Assembly: GCA_947167995.1 (NCBI GenBank)
Contig: CAMVKS010000006.1
Location: 1-64,000, forward strand
Direction of reading: 5' to 3'
Origin: an uncultured Prevotellaceae bacterium
GTDB taxonomy: Bacteria > Bacteroidota > Bacteroidia > Bacteroidales > Muribaculaceae
DNA length: 64,000 nucleotides
A model generated the notes under the pieces. That model ran no database searches. It was not told the DNA's origin and was given only the letters and a program-made list of their open reading frames with translations. The first letter of the stretch is position 1. Each line of letters opens with the position of its first letter. The position numbers and the translations under genes were made by a program. Below, in pieces: positions 7,749 through 16,122 of the stretch.

Positions 7749-8606
7749 ATGGATTGGCTTGAGACCATCATCATTGCCATTGTTGAGGGACTGACCGAGT
7801 TTCTCCCTGTCTCATCAACGGGTCACATGATTATCACCCAGAATCTGCTGGGCGTTCCACAAGGGGATGCCTTTGTTCATGCTTTCACGTTTATCATCCA
7901 GTTTGGCGCCATACTTTCGGTAGTGTGCCTCTACTGGAGAAAGTTCTTTGTTCTTGACAAGTCACCAGCCCCACAGGGCAGTTCCATCTGGCGGCGACTC
8001 AAGCATAAATACAATTTCTACTGGCTATTGATTGTGGGAGTTGTTCCAGCAGTGGTAATCGGGCTTTTAGCAAAGAAGTCTGGACTGCTCGACTGGCTGC
8101 TCGACAGTGTGCTTGTTGTTGCTATCATGCTTGTGGTGGGAGGTGTGTTCATGCTCTTCTGCGACCGTCTCTTCAATAAGGGGAACGAAGCCAACAAGGT
8201 CACCGAGAAACGTGCCTTCAGTATCGGTCTCTATCAGTGTATCTCGGTCATTCCCGGAGTGTCGCGTTCAATGGCTACCATCGTTGGCGGCATGACGCAG
8301 GGGCTCACGCGTAAGCGAGCAGCCGAGTTTTCGTTCTTCCTTGCTGTGCCCACAATGGCAGGAGCAACACTGCTTGACCTCCTCGACCTCCTCAAGGAAG
8401 ATGCGGCATGGGCCACGTCGCACAACATCACCATGCTCATTCTGGGCTGCGTGGTGGCATTCGTGGTGGCATTGCTCGCCATGAAGTGGTTTGTCTCGTT
8501 CTTGACAAAGTATGGATTCAAGGCTTTTGGATGGTATCGAATTGTAGTGGGAGGCATCATCTTGGCATTGCTGTTCACAGGCCACTCACTCCAAATGGTG
8601 GATTAG
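7749..8606 (+). CDS. uppP: Undecaprenyl-diphosphatase UppP (BacA)
   Basis: A 285-residue integral membrane enzyme that removes a phosphate from undecaprenyl pyrophosphate so that the lipid carrier can be reused for peptidoglycan and surface polysaccharides. Motif 1 is visible at residues 14-27 (EGLTEFLPVSSTGH, with the conserved glutamates and His27), and motif 2 as PGVSRSM in the second half. About eight hydrophobic segments and normal length support the call. Overproduction of this family raises bacitracin resistance. It lies between DUF3098 and truB in the usual phylum order. Confidence 0.96.
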   Translation: MDWLETIIIAIVEGLTEFLPVSSTGHMIITQNLLGVPQGDAFVHAFTFIIQFGAILSVVCLYWRKFFVLDKSPAPQGSSIWRRLKHKYNFYWLLIVGVVPAVVIGLLAKKSGLLDWLLDSVLVVAIMLVVGGVFMLFCDRLFNKGNEANKVTEKRAFSIGLYQCISVIPGVSRSMATIVGGMTQGLTRKRAAEFSFFLAVPTMAGATLLDLLDLLKEDAAWATSHNITMLILGCVVAFVVALLAMKWFVSFLTKYGFKAFGWYRIVVGGIILALLFTGHSLQMVD

Positions 8607-8607
8607 T

Positions 8608-8643
8608 GATTCCAGCGATTCCAGTGATTCCAGCGATTCCAGT
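8608..8643. repeat. Four tandem 9-bp repeats after uppP
   Basis: The unit GATTCCAG(C/T) occurs four times in a row (8608, 8617, 8626, 8635), alternating C and T, so it is two copies of an 18-bp repeat. It starts one base after the uppP stop codon and lies about 45 bases before truB. Confidence 0.9.
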
Positions 8644-8688
8644 AAATATAGAATATCTATAAAGTATAGTTCAACTAAAAAAATCCTC

Positions 8689-9522
8689 ATGCTCAACCCC
8701 ATAGAAGGCGAAATATTCTACATCGACAAGCCGCTCAAGTGGACTTCCTTTGAGGTGGTGAAGAAGGTGCGTGCAAGGTTGCGCAAGAGGCTTGATATCA
8801 GGAGTCTGCGTGTGGGGCATGCGGGAACTCTCGACCCTCTCGCTACCGGCGTGCTGACCATCTGTACTGGCCGTGCCACCAAGCGCATCGAGGAGTTGCA
8901 GGCTGGGGTGAAGGAATATATCGCTCATGTCAGGCTGGGGGAGACCACGCCGTCGTTCGACCTCGAGACGCAAGTCGACGCCACCTATCCCTGGCAGCAC
9001 ATCTCACGCGAGCAGGTCGAAAATGTGCTGCAAGAGCAGTTCACTGGTACCATTGAGCAGGTGCCGCCGGCTTTCTCGGCGTGCAAAATCGATGGCAAGC
9101 CGGCCTACAAACTCGCACGCAAGGGCCGTGAAGTGGAAATCCGGGCCAAGACTCTCGTCATCGACGAGATAGAACTCGTGGAATGTGGACTGCCGCAAGA
9201 GCCTTCGCTCGTCATCAGGGTGGTGTGCAGCAAGGGCACCTACATCCGCGCGCTGGCACGCGACATAGGGCAGGCGTTGGGTAGTGGCGCTCATCTCACG
9301 GCTCTGAGGCGCACGCGAATTGGAGACACAAGGGTAGAGGACTGCCTGAGTGTGGAACAACTGCTCAACATTCTCGAGACCGAGGAAATGGTGTCGCCCG
9401 ACAGGGCCGAGCAGGAACGCCTGGAGCGAGAGCGCGAGAAAAACCGCGCCATGGCAAGGGAGCGGAAAGCTATGCGACAGGCCCACGACAAGGCACGCAA
9501 GGCAAGGCAGTCGCAGCTATAG
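8689..9522 (+). CDS. truB: tRNA pseudouridine(55) synthase TruB
   Basis: A 277-residue enzyme that converts U55 in the T-loop of tRNAs to pseudouridine. The catalytic aspartate is Asp49 within VGHAGTLDPLATGVL. The motifs YIDKPLKWTSFEVV (near 11-24) and SKGTYIRALARDIG (second half) are also typical. The C-terminus is a long charged helix rich in Arg, Glu and Lys (about 240-277), a common extension in this phylum. The ATG at 8689 begins at the expected start of the family. It is probably co-transcribed with uppP. Confidence 0.96.
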   Translation: MLNPIEGEIFYIDKPLKWTSFEVVKKVRARLRKRLDIRSLRVGHAGTLDPLATGVLTICTGRATKRIEELQAGVKEYIAHVRLGETTPSFDLETQVDATYPWQHISREQVENVLQEQFTGTIEQVPPAFSACKIDGKPAYKLARKGREVEIRAKTLVIDEIELVECGLPQEPSLVIRVVCSKGTYIRALARDIGQALGSGAHLTALRRTRIGDTRVEDCLSVEQLLNILETEEMVSPDRAEQERLEREREKNRAMARERKAMRQAHDKARKARQSQL

Positions 9523-9637
9523 AGGGAGTGCTTGACAGCACAACAAAAATAGCCCCTTTTTTATTGAAAAAATAGGCTTTTTGCATGTAACTTTTTATTC
9601 TTTAATCAGTCAAATATTAACATTCACAAAATACAGT

Positions 9638-10690
9638 ATGAAACTATCGGAATTTGACAATGGCATGCCTGGCGATCTTATCGCATTGCATCCAGCACAA
9701 AATCGTGATGAGGCAAGATTAATGGTTCTTCATCGCTCAACAGGAGAGATTGAGCACCGTAACGTCAAGGACATCATTCACTATTTTGACGACCAAGACT
9801 CTTTTATCTTCAACGACACCAAGGTCTTTCCTGCCAAACTCAATGGCAACAAGGAGAAGACAGGTGCCAAGATAGAGGTCTTCCTGCTTCGTGAGCTCAA
9901 CGAGGAGCACAAGCTTTGGGATGTGCTTGTTGAGCCGGCACGCAAGATCCGAATAGGTAATAAACTGTACTTTGGACTCGACGAGGGAATGGTGGCCGAG
10001 GTTATCGACAACACCACTTCGCGTGGACGCACCTTGAGATTCCTCTACGATGGCGATCACGACGAGTTCAAGCGCAACCTCTATGCTCTCGGGCACACTC
10101 CATTGCCTTATTATATCAAGCGTGAAGTGGAACCCGAGGACGAAGAGAATTATCAAACTATCTTCGCAAAGCACGAGGGGGCGGTTGTGGCTCCTGCCGC
10201 AAGTTTGCACTTCAGCAGGGAGTTGCTCAAGAGAATGGAGATAAAGGGAATTTGCGATGAGTACATCACTGTGCATTTGGGGCTGGGATGTTTCCGTAAT
10301 ATCGACGTCGAGGACCTTACCAAGCACCGCATGGACAGCGAGCAGATGATTATCCCAGAGGATGTTGCCGAGCGAGTGAATATTCGTCGTGAGAATGGTC
10401 ACAAGGTGTGTGCCATTGGTGTCTCTACTCTCAGGGCTATGGAAAGCTCGGTGAGCATGAATGGTCACATCAAGCCCTATGATGGATGGACCAATAAGTT
10501 CATTTTCCCTCCCTACGATTTCACTACTGCCGATGCGTTGGTGACCAACTTCCACCTGCCTTACTCGGTGATGCTCATGATTGCTTGCGCCTTTGGTGGA
10601 TATGAATGTGTGATGGATGCCTACAAGGTGGCTATTGAGGAGAAATACCGCTTTGGAGCCTATGGCGACGCTATGCTCATCTTAGACTGA
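9638..10690 (+). CDS. queA: S-adenosylmethionine:tRNA ribosyltransferase-isomerase QueA
   Basis: A 350-residue cytosolic enzyme that transfers the ribosyl part of SAM to 7-aminomethyl-7-deazaguanine in tRNA, making epoxyqueuosine. I chose the ATG at 9638 because the protein then begins [19 protein letters not shown], close to the usual QueA N-terminus; an in-frame ATG at 9581 would add 19 residues unlike the family. Conserved segments include [43 protein letters not shown] and [19 protein letters not shown]. It ends the DUF3098-uppP-truB-queA block. Confidence 0.96.
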   Translation: MKLSEFDNGMPGDLIALHPAQNRDEARLMVLHRSTGEIEHRNVKDIIHYFDDQDSFIFNDTKVFPAKLNGNKEKTGAKIEVFLLRELNEEHKLWDVLVEPARKIRIGNKLYFGLDEGMVAEVIDNTTSRGRTLRFLYDGDHDEFKRNLYALGHTPLPYYIKREVEPEDEENYQTIFAKHEGAVVAPAASLHFSRELLKRMEIKGICDEYITVHLGLGCFRNIDVEDLTKHRMDSEQMIIPEDVAERVNIRRENGHKVCAIGVSTLRAMESSVSMNGHIKPYDGWTNKFIFPPYDFTTADALVTNFHLPYSVMLMIACAFGGYECVMDAYKVAIEEKYRFGAYGDAMLILD

Positions 10691-10785
10691 TTTAGTTGGA
10701 AAGACTGTTCACAACATCAATATATCAGCTAAAATAGTCATTTCATCATTTAATGAACCGATGTTGTCATCTTTGACCACGAAAA

Positions 10786-10818
10786 TTTGTAGATAACGAT
10801 AGAGCATCAATATTTTTG
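10786..10818 (+). promoter_or_regulatory. Promoter for the secreted protein at 10906
   Basis: TTTG at 10786-10789, a 21-base spacer and TATTTTTG at 10811-10818. The predicted transcript has a leader of roughly 80 bases. Confidence 0.6.
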
Positions 10819-10905
10819 CATTGTGATATTTAGTTGACGTTTTTGGTCGACATTTCAAGTGTTTGATAACATAATTTTTTAATCTACATTTTTTCTGAAA
10901 AAACA

Positions 10906-12012
10906 ATGAAAAGGGCAGTTTTTTCTATTCTCGTGATGGTGCTGGCTCTGATGGCTGCCAGTACTGGCTACGCCAGGACAAGCAGGCGTGGCTCTTCTTC
11001 ATCTCTGGCTAAGGCCGAGAAGAAGGTGATTAGATTGGCCAAGGTCGATGCCGACCGAGTCGACTGGTTCGAGCAAAACGCCGCAGCTCTTGAGCAGTTT
11101 GAGAAGATTATCAAGGGCAATCCTCAGAGCCTCAGTTATGGGTTTGAGAGAATCAAAAAAAGCGGACTGGTCGACATCGAGCAATCGGCCGATGGCAATT
11201 TCCGTTTGTATCAGTGGGACACCGGCGGTGGCACGATGTCGTGCTATTGCGTGTGGCAGCAGTATCGAAAGCCCGATGGCAAGGTCGTGACCGAGAGATT
11301 GGGCACAGGGTCTGACGAGGAGTTTGATTGCTGCGGACGCAATGATGTGATTGGGCAGCTCAGGGCACCAAGTGGCGAGATGGTTTATCTTGTCAAATCC
11401 AATTTTCGCATCGATGGATTTCAAGCTGTTGCGTCGGTGAGAGCTGTCAAGGTGGGTAGCAAAGGGGCCCAACTTGTGAAGTTCACACGCGAGGGAGATG
11501 CTCGGGAAAGCATGGGTGTGGAGTTCTCAGATGTTCCTGGATGGTATTTTAAAACCTGCGAGCAAGGCTATGATTGGTTAATGGCCTATGACGAGAAGTC
11601 GCAAGACATCTATGTCTCCTTGAGCGACGAACTGCCTTTCCAGGGCATGAACGACGTGTTGCAGCTCACCGACCGTTACGACATCTACCATTTCGATGGA
11701 AATGAGTTCGTTTACAATCGCACGGGAGCGGGCTACTGGTTGCACAGCAGTCTTGACAGCTTCAAGAATCTTGAGGTGATAGGAATGTCGGGCAATCTCG
11801 TTCGCATCGACTGCATGAATGATGGCTCTTATCGTTATGCCGCTTGGAAAGAGGGCGACCCTATGTCGGCCGAGCCTGTCGCAGTGATGAACGGTGGCAC
11901 TTGGAACGAACCCGAGAATGCCTATATCTTCAAGGATGGGGCATCGAGTGTTGTCGTTGAAATGGATGAAGATGGCGACAGGATTAAAAAAATAAGAACT
12001 TCTTCAAATTAA
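10906..12012 (+). CDS. Secreted protein of unknown function
   Basis: A 368-residue protein that I do not recognise. A signal peptide is clear (about 1-24, ending GYA). A basic Ser-rich patch (TSRRGSSSS) follows, then an acidic, aromatic-rich body with alternating short strands (DGNFRLYQWDTGGGTMSCYCVWQQY, VYLVKSNFRIDGFQAVASVRAV, MVYLVKSNFR). It looks like a beta-rich periplasmic or surface protein. It has its own promoter, and 124 bases separate it from the next operon. Confidence 0.75.
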   Translation: MKRAVFSILVMVLALMAASTGYARTSRRGSSSSLAKAEKKVIRLAKVDADRVDWFEQNAAALEQFEKIIKGNPQSLSYGFERIKKSGLVDIEQSADGNFRLYQWDTGGGTMSCYCVWQQYRKPDGKVVTERLGTGSDEEFDCCGRNDVIGQLRAPSGEMVYLVKSNFRIDGFQAVASVRAVKVGSKGAQLVKFTREGDARESMGVEFSDVPGWYFKTCEQGYDWLMAYDEKSQDIYVSLSDELPFQGMNDVLQLTDRYDIYHFDGNEFVYNRTGAGYWLHSSLDSFKNLEVIGMSGNLVRIDCMNDGSYRYAAWKEGDPMSAEPVAVMNGGTWNEPENAYIFKDGASSVVVEMDEDGDRIKKIRTSSN

Positions 12013-12136
12013 TCATTGATAAAGCGTTTAAATAAATCAGTATCAAGACAGTAACGCAGTTGGACTTTAGAGCGTGACGCAACTATCCTGTTAAGAAATT
12101 CACAGTATAATCATCCCTTCTAAAAGACAAATCATT

Positions 12137-12685
12137 ATGGAAAGGTCTGCCTCGCACCCATGGCAATCACCATTGTGTGACTGGTTGGCTGTCGCTGTAA
12201 TCGTGATGGCAGCAATGCTCGCACCGGTACAGGTGTGGTCGCAGCAATTCTCCATCGAGCACAAGAGCGACTCCCTGTCGATGCTCAAGCTGCAATGTGG
12301 CAACCACATTGCCACTTGGGAGCTGCCTTACCCGGTATTCCGTTTCGAGACTGCCGACGTCAACGGCGATGGCTCTGTCGATGCTGTAGTGGGAGTGTAT
12401 AAGTCTTCACGATTCTTCCCTAATCCCAGCCGACGGGTGTTCATCTTCAAGAATTTTGACGGAGACATCCGCCCTTTGTGGCTGTCGAGCCGCTTGGGAG
12501 GAGAGCTCTACGACTTCACCGTAGTGGACGGCAACATCAGGGCTATCGAGGTCATGACGTGCGGTGGCGATTATGTCATCAACGACTATGCATGGCAAGG
12601 CTTCGGTATGGGGTATGTCAAGCAGGTGGCTGCTTTCAATAATCTTGAACAGTGTTATAATTTCCTAAATATCTTACCGTTATGA
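12137..12685 (+). CDS. Small secreted VCBS/FG-GAP-like protein
   Basis: A 182-residue protein with an N-terminal hydrophobic signal or anchor (about 17-34). It contains one FG-GAP/VCBS-like calcium-binding turn, FETADVNGDGSVDAVVGVY, near residues 74-92. The rest suggests part of a beta-propeller-like fold. The stop codon overlaps the start of the DUF3160 gene by the ATGA arrangement (12682-12685), so the two are translationally coupled and probably act together. The function is not known. Confidence 0.7.
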   Translation: MERSASHPWQSPLCDWLAVAVIVMAAMLAPVQVWSQQFSIEHKSDSLSMLKLQCGNHIATWELPYPVFRFETADVNGDGSVDAVVGVYKSSRFFPNPSRRVFIFKNFDGDIRPLWLSSRLGGELYDFTVVDGNIRAIEVMTCGGDYVINDYAWQGFGMGYVKQVAAFNNLEQCYNFLNILPL

Positions 12686-15105
12686 AACGTTTGGTTTTAG
12701 CTGCTTTAGCAGCTGTGCTTGTGCTCACAGCAGCAATGGCACGAAACAATGAGAGACCGAGCATCATCATCCCAGGCAATGCTCACATCGATGTTGAGAA
12801 GCTTCAGAGCAAGAACAGCATCAACCTGAACATGGATGTGTCTAAGCTCAATCTTTATGAGATTAGAATTCTGCGGGCTGCTATGGCTGCAAGGCAGGGT
12901 GATTGTATCATGCAGTCCGAGATAAGACGCCTCTTTGACGGGACTTCATGGTATACTAAGATCGCCGAGAAGCGATATGGATGTGTTTTTGATGAAGAAG
13001 GAAATCAAGTCACGGTCATTAGTCCTCCCATCAGCTACACGGCAAGGGAGCAGGCTTTCCTCAACAGGCTTGACGAGGCCGAGAAGAAACTGCTTGCTGG
13101 CAATATCTTGCCAGTGGCAAACGGCGGGCAACTGGGACCAAACCTCGACAACCTCGCCAATCCCATGCAGCTGCAAGAGATGCCCGCAGAGCTCAGAGCC
13201 GCGCTGGCAACCAATGGTTTTGCCATTGTACCAACCGATAACATCCAGTTGTTTCACATCTACGAGAACAATGACTATCATGAGTTCCCCAACTTTGTCA
13301 CGACCGACATCTTCCTGCAGGCGTTCCACATGTATTTTGACTACATGCTGCGCAACATGGAAGAGAATAAGATGCTCGAGGTAATGACCAGCTTCTCCAA
13401 GACCCTCTATGACGACATGCAAGACAAGGCTTCGTCCAATAATCTCAACATGAAGGAAGCTGCCTTGAGAAATGCTGCCTACTTTGCTGTCGCCTATTCC
13501 TTGTTCTCGGGCAGGCCACTGCTTGAGCTTCCCGAGCCTTACAAGACTATGGCACAAGAGGAAATTGACCATGTGAAGAATGCCAGCAACGACTATTCCA
13601 ACTTCCTTGACTATCACAAGGTGATGTTTGCCTACGACATCTACCGGCCTCGTGGGCATTACACCCGCAGCGAAGCCCTATCGCGGTATTTCCAGGGAAT
13701 GATGTGGCTGCAGAATGCGCCCTTTGGCTCCGACAAGCCAGCGCAGCTTCGGGCGGCTCTGCTCTTGGCGAGCGTGGTAGGCTCCAACCAGGAGTATACC
13801 GGCACCTACGAGTCGATTGACGAACCCATATCTTTCCTGATGGGCGATGCCGACAATTTGAGCATTTTAGACATTTATGAAATTCTTGAGAGTGATGGTG
13901 CTTCTATCTACAATATCATGATTGACGATAAGGTGCTGCGAAGGGTGGGCGAGAAAATAGAGAAAATAGATGATGAAAAAACTCGCATAAGACCAAAATT
14001 TGAGCATTCAAGTCATTGCAAAATCAATTTTATGCCGCAACGCTACACCCCCGATGGCGAAGTGCTCCAGGAAATGGTCGACTATGAGAATCTGGTAACC
14101 ATGCGTGACGCACCCAAGGGGCTGGACGTCATGGCGGCTATGGGAATCCCAGGAGCCGAGAAAATCCTCATTCAAGAGTTGAATGAGCCACAGCGATGGG
14201 ACAAGTTCACATTCAACTTGGACAGGATGAAACTGCGCATGGGAGAGATAGACTGGCAGTCGTGTGTCTCTAACTACTGGATGCTGTCGCTTCAAGCACT
14301 CAACGAAACAAGCGACAACATGCCCTATTTCATGAAGAATGAGCAATGGAACAAGAAGAATCTCAATGCGGCATTGGCTTCTTGGGCCGAACTAAAGCAC
14401 GATGCCATTCTCTATGCCAAGCAGCCAATGGCTGCCGAGTGTGGTGGCGGTGACCTGCCCGAGCCCTATGTGGTGGGATATGTAGAGCCCAATGTGGCTT
14501 ATTGGACCAAGGCCATCGAGTTGATTGAGAAGACAAGTGATGTTTTGCAGGATTACAAAATGATGACCAGTGAAATGGCCGATGTCACCAATCAGCTTGA
14601 GGAGATGGCGCAGTTCTTGCTCGATGTGAGCAACAAGGAACTTAATGGCACTCCGCTGTCGAAGGAAGAGTTTGATAACATCAAGGTCATTGGCTCTGCT
14701 TTTGAGTATATCACATTGCAGATTACAGGTGCACAGGCAGGAGCAAGCTGGGACAATGAAATCACCACTACCGATAAGAACATTGCAGTGATTGCCGATG
14801 TCTTTACCGCCAACGGCGACAACAACCCCAACAAGAGCGTGCTATATGAAGCTGTGGGTCCGGCTCACGAGATATATGTCGTTGTCGAGATTGGTGGATA
14901 TCTTTACCTCACAAAGGGTGCCGTGTTCTCTTACCGTGAGTTCCAGGAGGACTTGGCTACTCCTCGCATCACCGACGAGGAGTGGCAGCAACAGTTGCAA
15001 TCGCAACCCAACAAGGGTATTCCCGAGTGGATGAAAGAAGTGATAGTACCACTTGATAACAAACCGCTCGAAAATGAACATTATTTCTATAGCACAGGTT
15101 GCTAA
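12682..15105 (+). CDS. DUF3160 domain secreted protein
   Basis: An 807-residue exported protein with a signal peptide (about 1-20, ending AMA). Most of the length matches the DUF3160 family: PNFVTTDIFLQAFHMYFDYMLR, NYDYSNFLDYHK-type segments, YDIYRPRGHYTRSEALSRYF and GMMWLQNAPF are recognisable conserved blocks. The family is alpha-rich, mostly secreted, and of unknown activity. It begins inside the stop codon of the VCBS-like gene and overlaps the following CapA gene by 32 bases, so the three form a tight operon. Confidence 0.8.
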   Translation: MKRLVLAALAAVLVLTAAMARNNERPSIIIPGNAHIDVEKLQSKNSINLNMDVSKLNLYEIRILRAAMAARQGDCIMQSEIRRLFDGTSWYTKIAEKRYGCVFDEEGNQVTVISPPISYTAREQAFLNRLDEAEKKLLAGNILPVANGGQLGPNLDNLANPMQLQEMPAELRAALATNGFAIVPTDNIQLFHIYENNDYHEFPNFVTTDIFLQAFHMYFDYMLRNMEENKMLEVMTSFSKTLYDDMQDKASSNNLNMKEAALRNAAYFAVAYSLFSGRPLLELPEPYKTMAQEEIDHVKNASNDYSNFLDYHKVMFAYDIYRPRGHYTRSEALSRYFQGMMWLQNAPFGSDKPAQLRAALLLASVVGSNQEYTGTYESIDEPISFLMGDADNLSILDIYEILESDGASIYNIMIDDKVLRRVGEKIEKIDDEKTRIRPKFEHSSHCKINFMPQRYTPDGEVLQEMVDYENLVTMRDAPKGLDVMAAMGIPGAEKILIQELNEPQRWDKFTFNLDRMKLRMGEIDWQSCVSNYWMLSLQALNETSDNMPYFMKNEQWNKKNLNAALASWAELKHDAILYAKQPMAAECGGGDLPEPYVVGYVEPNVAYWTKAIELIEKTSDVLQDYKMMTSEMADVTNQLEEMAQFLLDVSNKELNGTPLSKEEFDNIKVIGSAFEYITLQITGAQAGASWDNEITTTDKNIAVIADVFTANGDNNPNKSVLYEAVGPAHEIYVVVEIGGYLYLTKGAVFSYREFQEDLATPRITDEEWQQQLQSQPNKGIPEWMKEVIVPLDNKPLENEHYFYSTGC

Positions 15106-16015
15106 GAAGCTTGTGGCCATCGCTCTTGTGGCGGTGGCTCCAGCGCTTCACGCAAGCGACACGTTGACGGTGACTTTCACTGGCGACGTGTTGCTTGACC
15201 GTGGCGTGCGGCAACTCATAGAGCGTCACAACGGCGATGCCGCTTGCCTTTTCTCGCCGTCGGTCGACTCGGTTTTTAAAAGCTCTAATCTGGTGGTCGC
15301 CAATCTGGAATGTCCGGCAACGAAGATAGAAAAACCAGTTTTCAAGAAGTTTATCTTCAGGGGAGAGCCCGAATGGCTCATGGCGCTCAAGGAGCATGGC
15401 ATTACTCACCTTAACCTTGCCAACAACCACAGCATCGACCAGGGAAGGGAGGGGCTGATGGATACCTATGAGAACGTTATCAATGCCGGAATGGTGCCTT
15501 TTGGGGCTGGCTGCAACATGGATGAGGCTGTAAAGCCTGTTTTGATAGCTACAGCTCCTCGCAATGTGTATATTGTTGCTTCGCTCAGGCTCACTCTGGA
15601 GAACACCGCCTATCTGCCGGCTCGACCAAGCGTCAGTCAAGAGGATTTTGACAGTATAGTTGAGCGTGTGAGAAGTCTCAAGGCAAGCGACCCAGGGTGC
15701 TGCGTCATCGTGTGCCTGCATTGGGGTGTCGAGCACGTGAAACGACCAGCCGTTCAGCAACGCTCACAGGCCCACAGGCTCATTGACGCAGGCGCCGATT
15801 GCCTGATTTGCCATCACACCCACACTTTGCAGACGGTGGAAATTTATAACGGCAAAGCTATCTATTACAGCATTGGCAATTTTATCTTCGACCAGAAACG
15901 GGACATCAACTCACAGGCGTGCATGGTGAAACTCACGATAACCCGCAACGAGGTGACGGCAACAACAATCCCTGTGATAATAAAAAACTGCGTTCCCGAG
16001 GTGCTTAATCAGTGA
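15074..16015 (+). CDS. CapA family protein (metallophosphatase-like)
   Basis: A 313-residue protein of the CapA/PGA_cap family, which has a calcineurin-like metallophosphoesterase fold and is named from poly-gamma-glutamate capsule synthesis. Conserved blocks are FTGDVLLDRGV, VVANLECPAT, LNLANNHSIDQGREGLMDT, VIVCLHWGVEH and LICHHTHTLQTVEIYNGKAIYYSIGNFIFDQ. I chose the ATG at 15074, which gives MNIISIAQVAKKLVAIALVAVAP, a plausible signal peptide; an upstream in-frame ATG at 15053 adds seven residues. No capB or capC is nearby, so a capsule role is unlikely and the substrate is unknown. Confidence 0.85.
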   Translation: MNIISIAQVAKKLVAIALVAVAPALHASDTLTVTFTGDVLLDRGVRQLIERHNGDAACLFSPSVDSVFKSSNLVVANLECPATKIEKPVFKKFIFRGEPEWLMALKEHGITHLNLANNHSIDQGREGLMDTYENVINAGMVPFGAGCNMDEAVKPVLIATAPRNVYIVASLRLTLENTAYLPARPSVSQEDFDSIVERVRSLKASDPGCCVIVCLHWGVEHVKRPAVQQRSQAHRLIDAGADCLICHHTHTLQTVEIYNGKAIYYSIGNFIFDQKRDINSQACMVKLTITRNEVTATTIPVIIKNCVPEVLNQ

Positions 16016-16059
16016 AAAATGTTGTAGCTCACCTTCCATGATATAGTGCAGGATAAAAG

Positions 16060-16096
16060 AATACAGGCCCTCAACAGTTGAGAGCCTGTATTTTAA
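16060..16096. terminator. Bidirectional terminator between convergent genes
   Basis: A 16-bp stem (16060-16075 with 16077-16092, one mismatch, very small loop) has A-rich sequence on the left and T-rich on the right. It can end both the plus-strand CapA operon and the minus-strand C10 protease gene. Confidence 0.8.
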
Positions 16097-16122
16097 TGAT
16101 TATCTAAATAATCTATCAGGAA

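Noticed and set aside
15074-16015. Poly-gamma-glutamate capsule locus
   Set aside because: Only the CapA-like gene is present; the synthetase genes capB and capC are missing.
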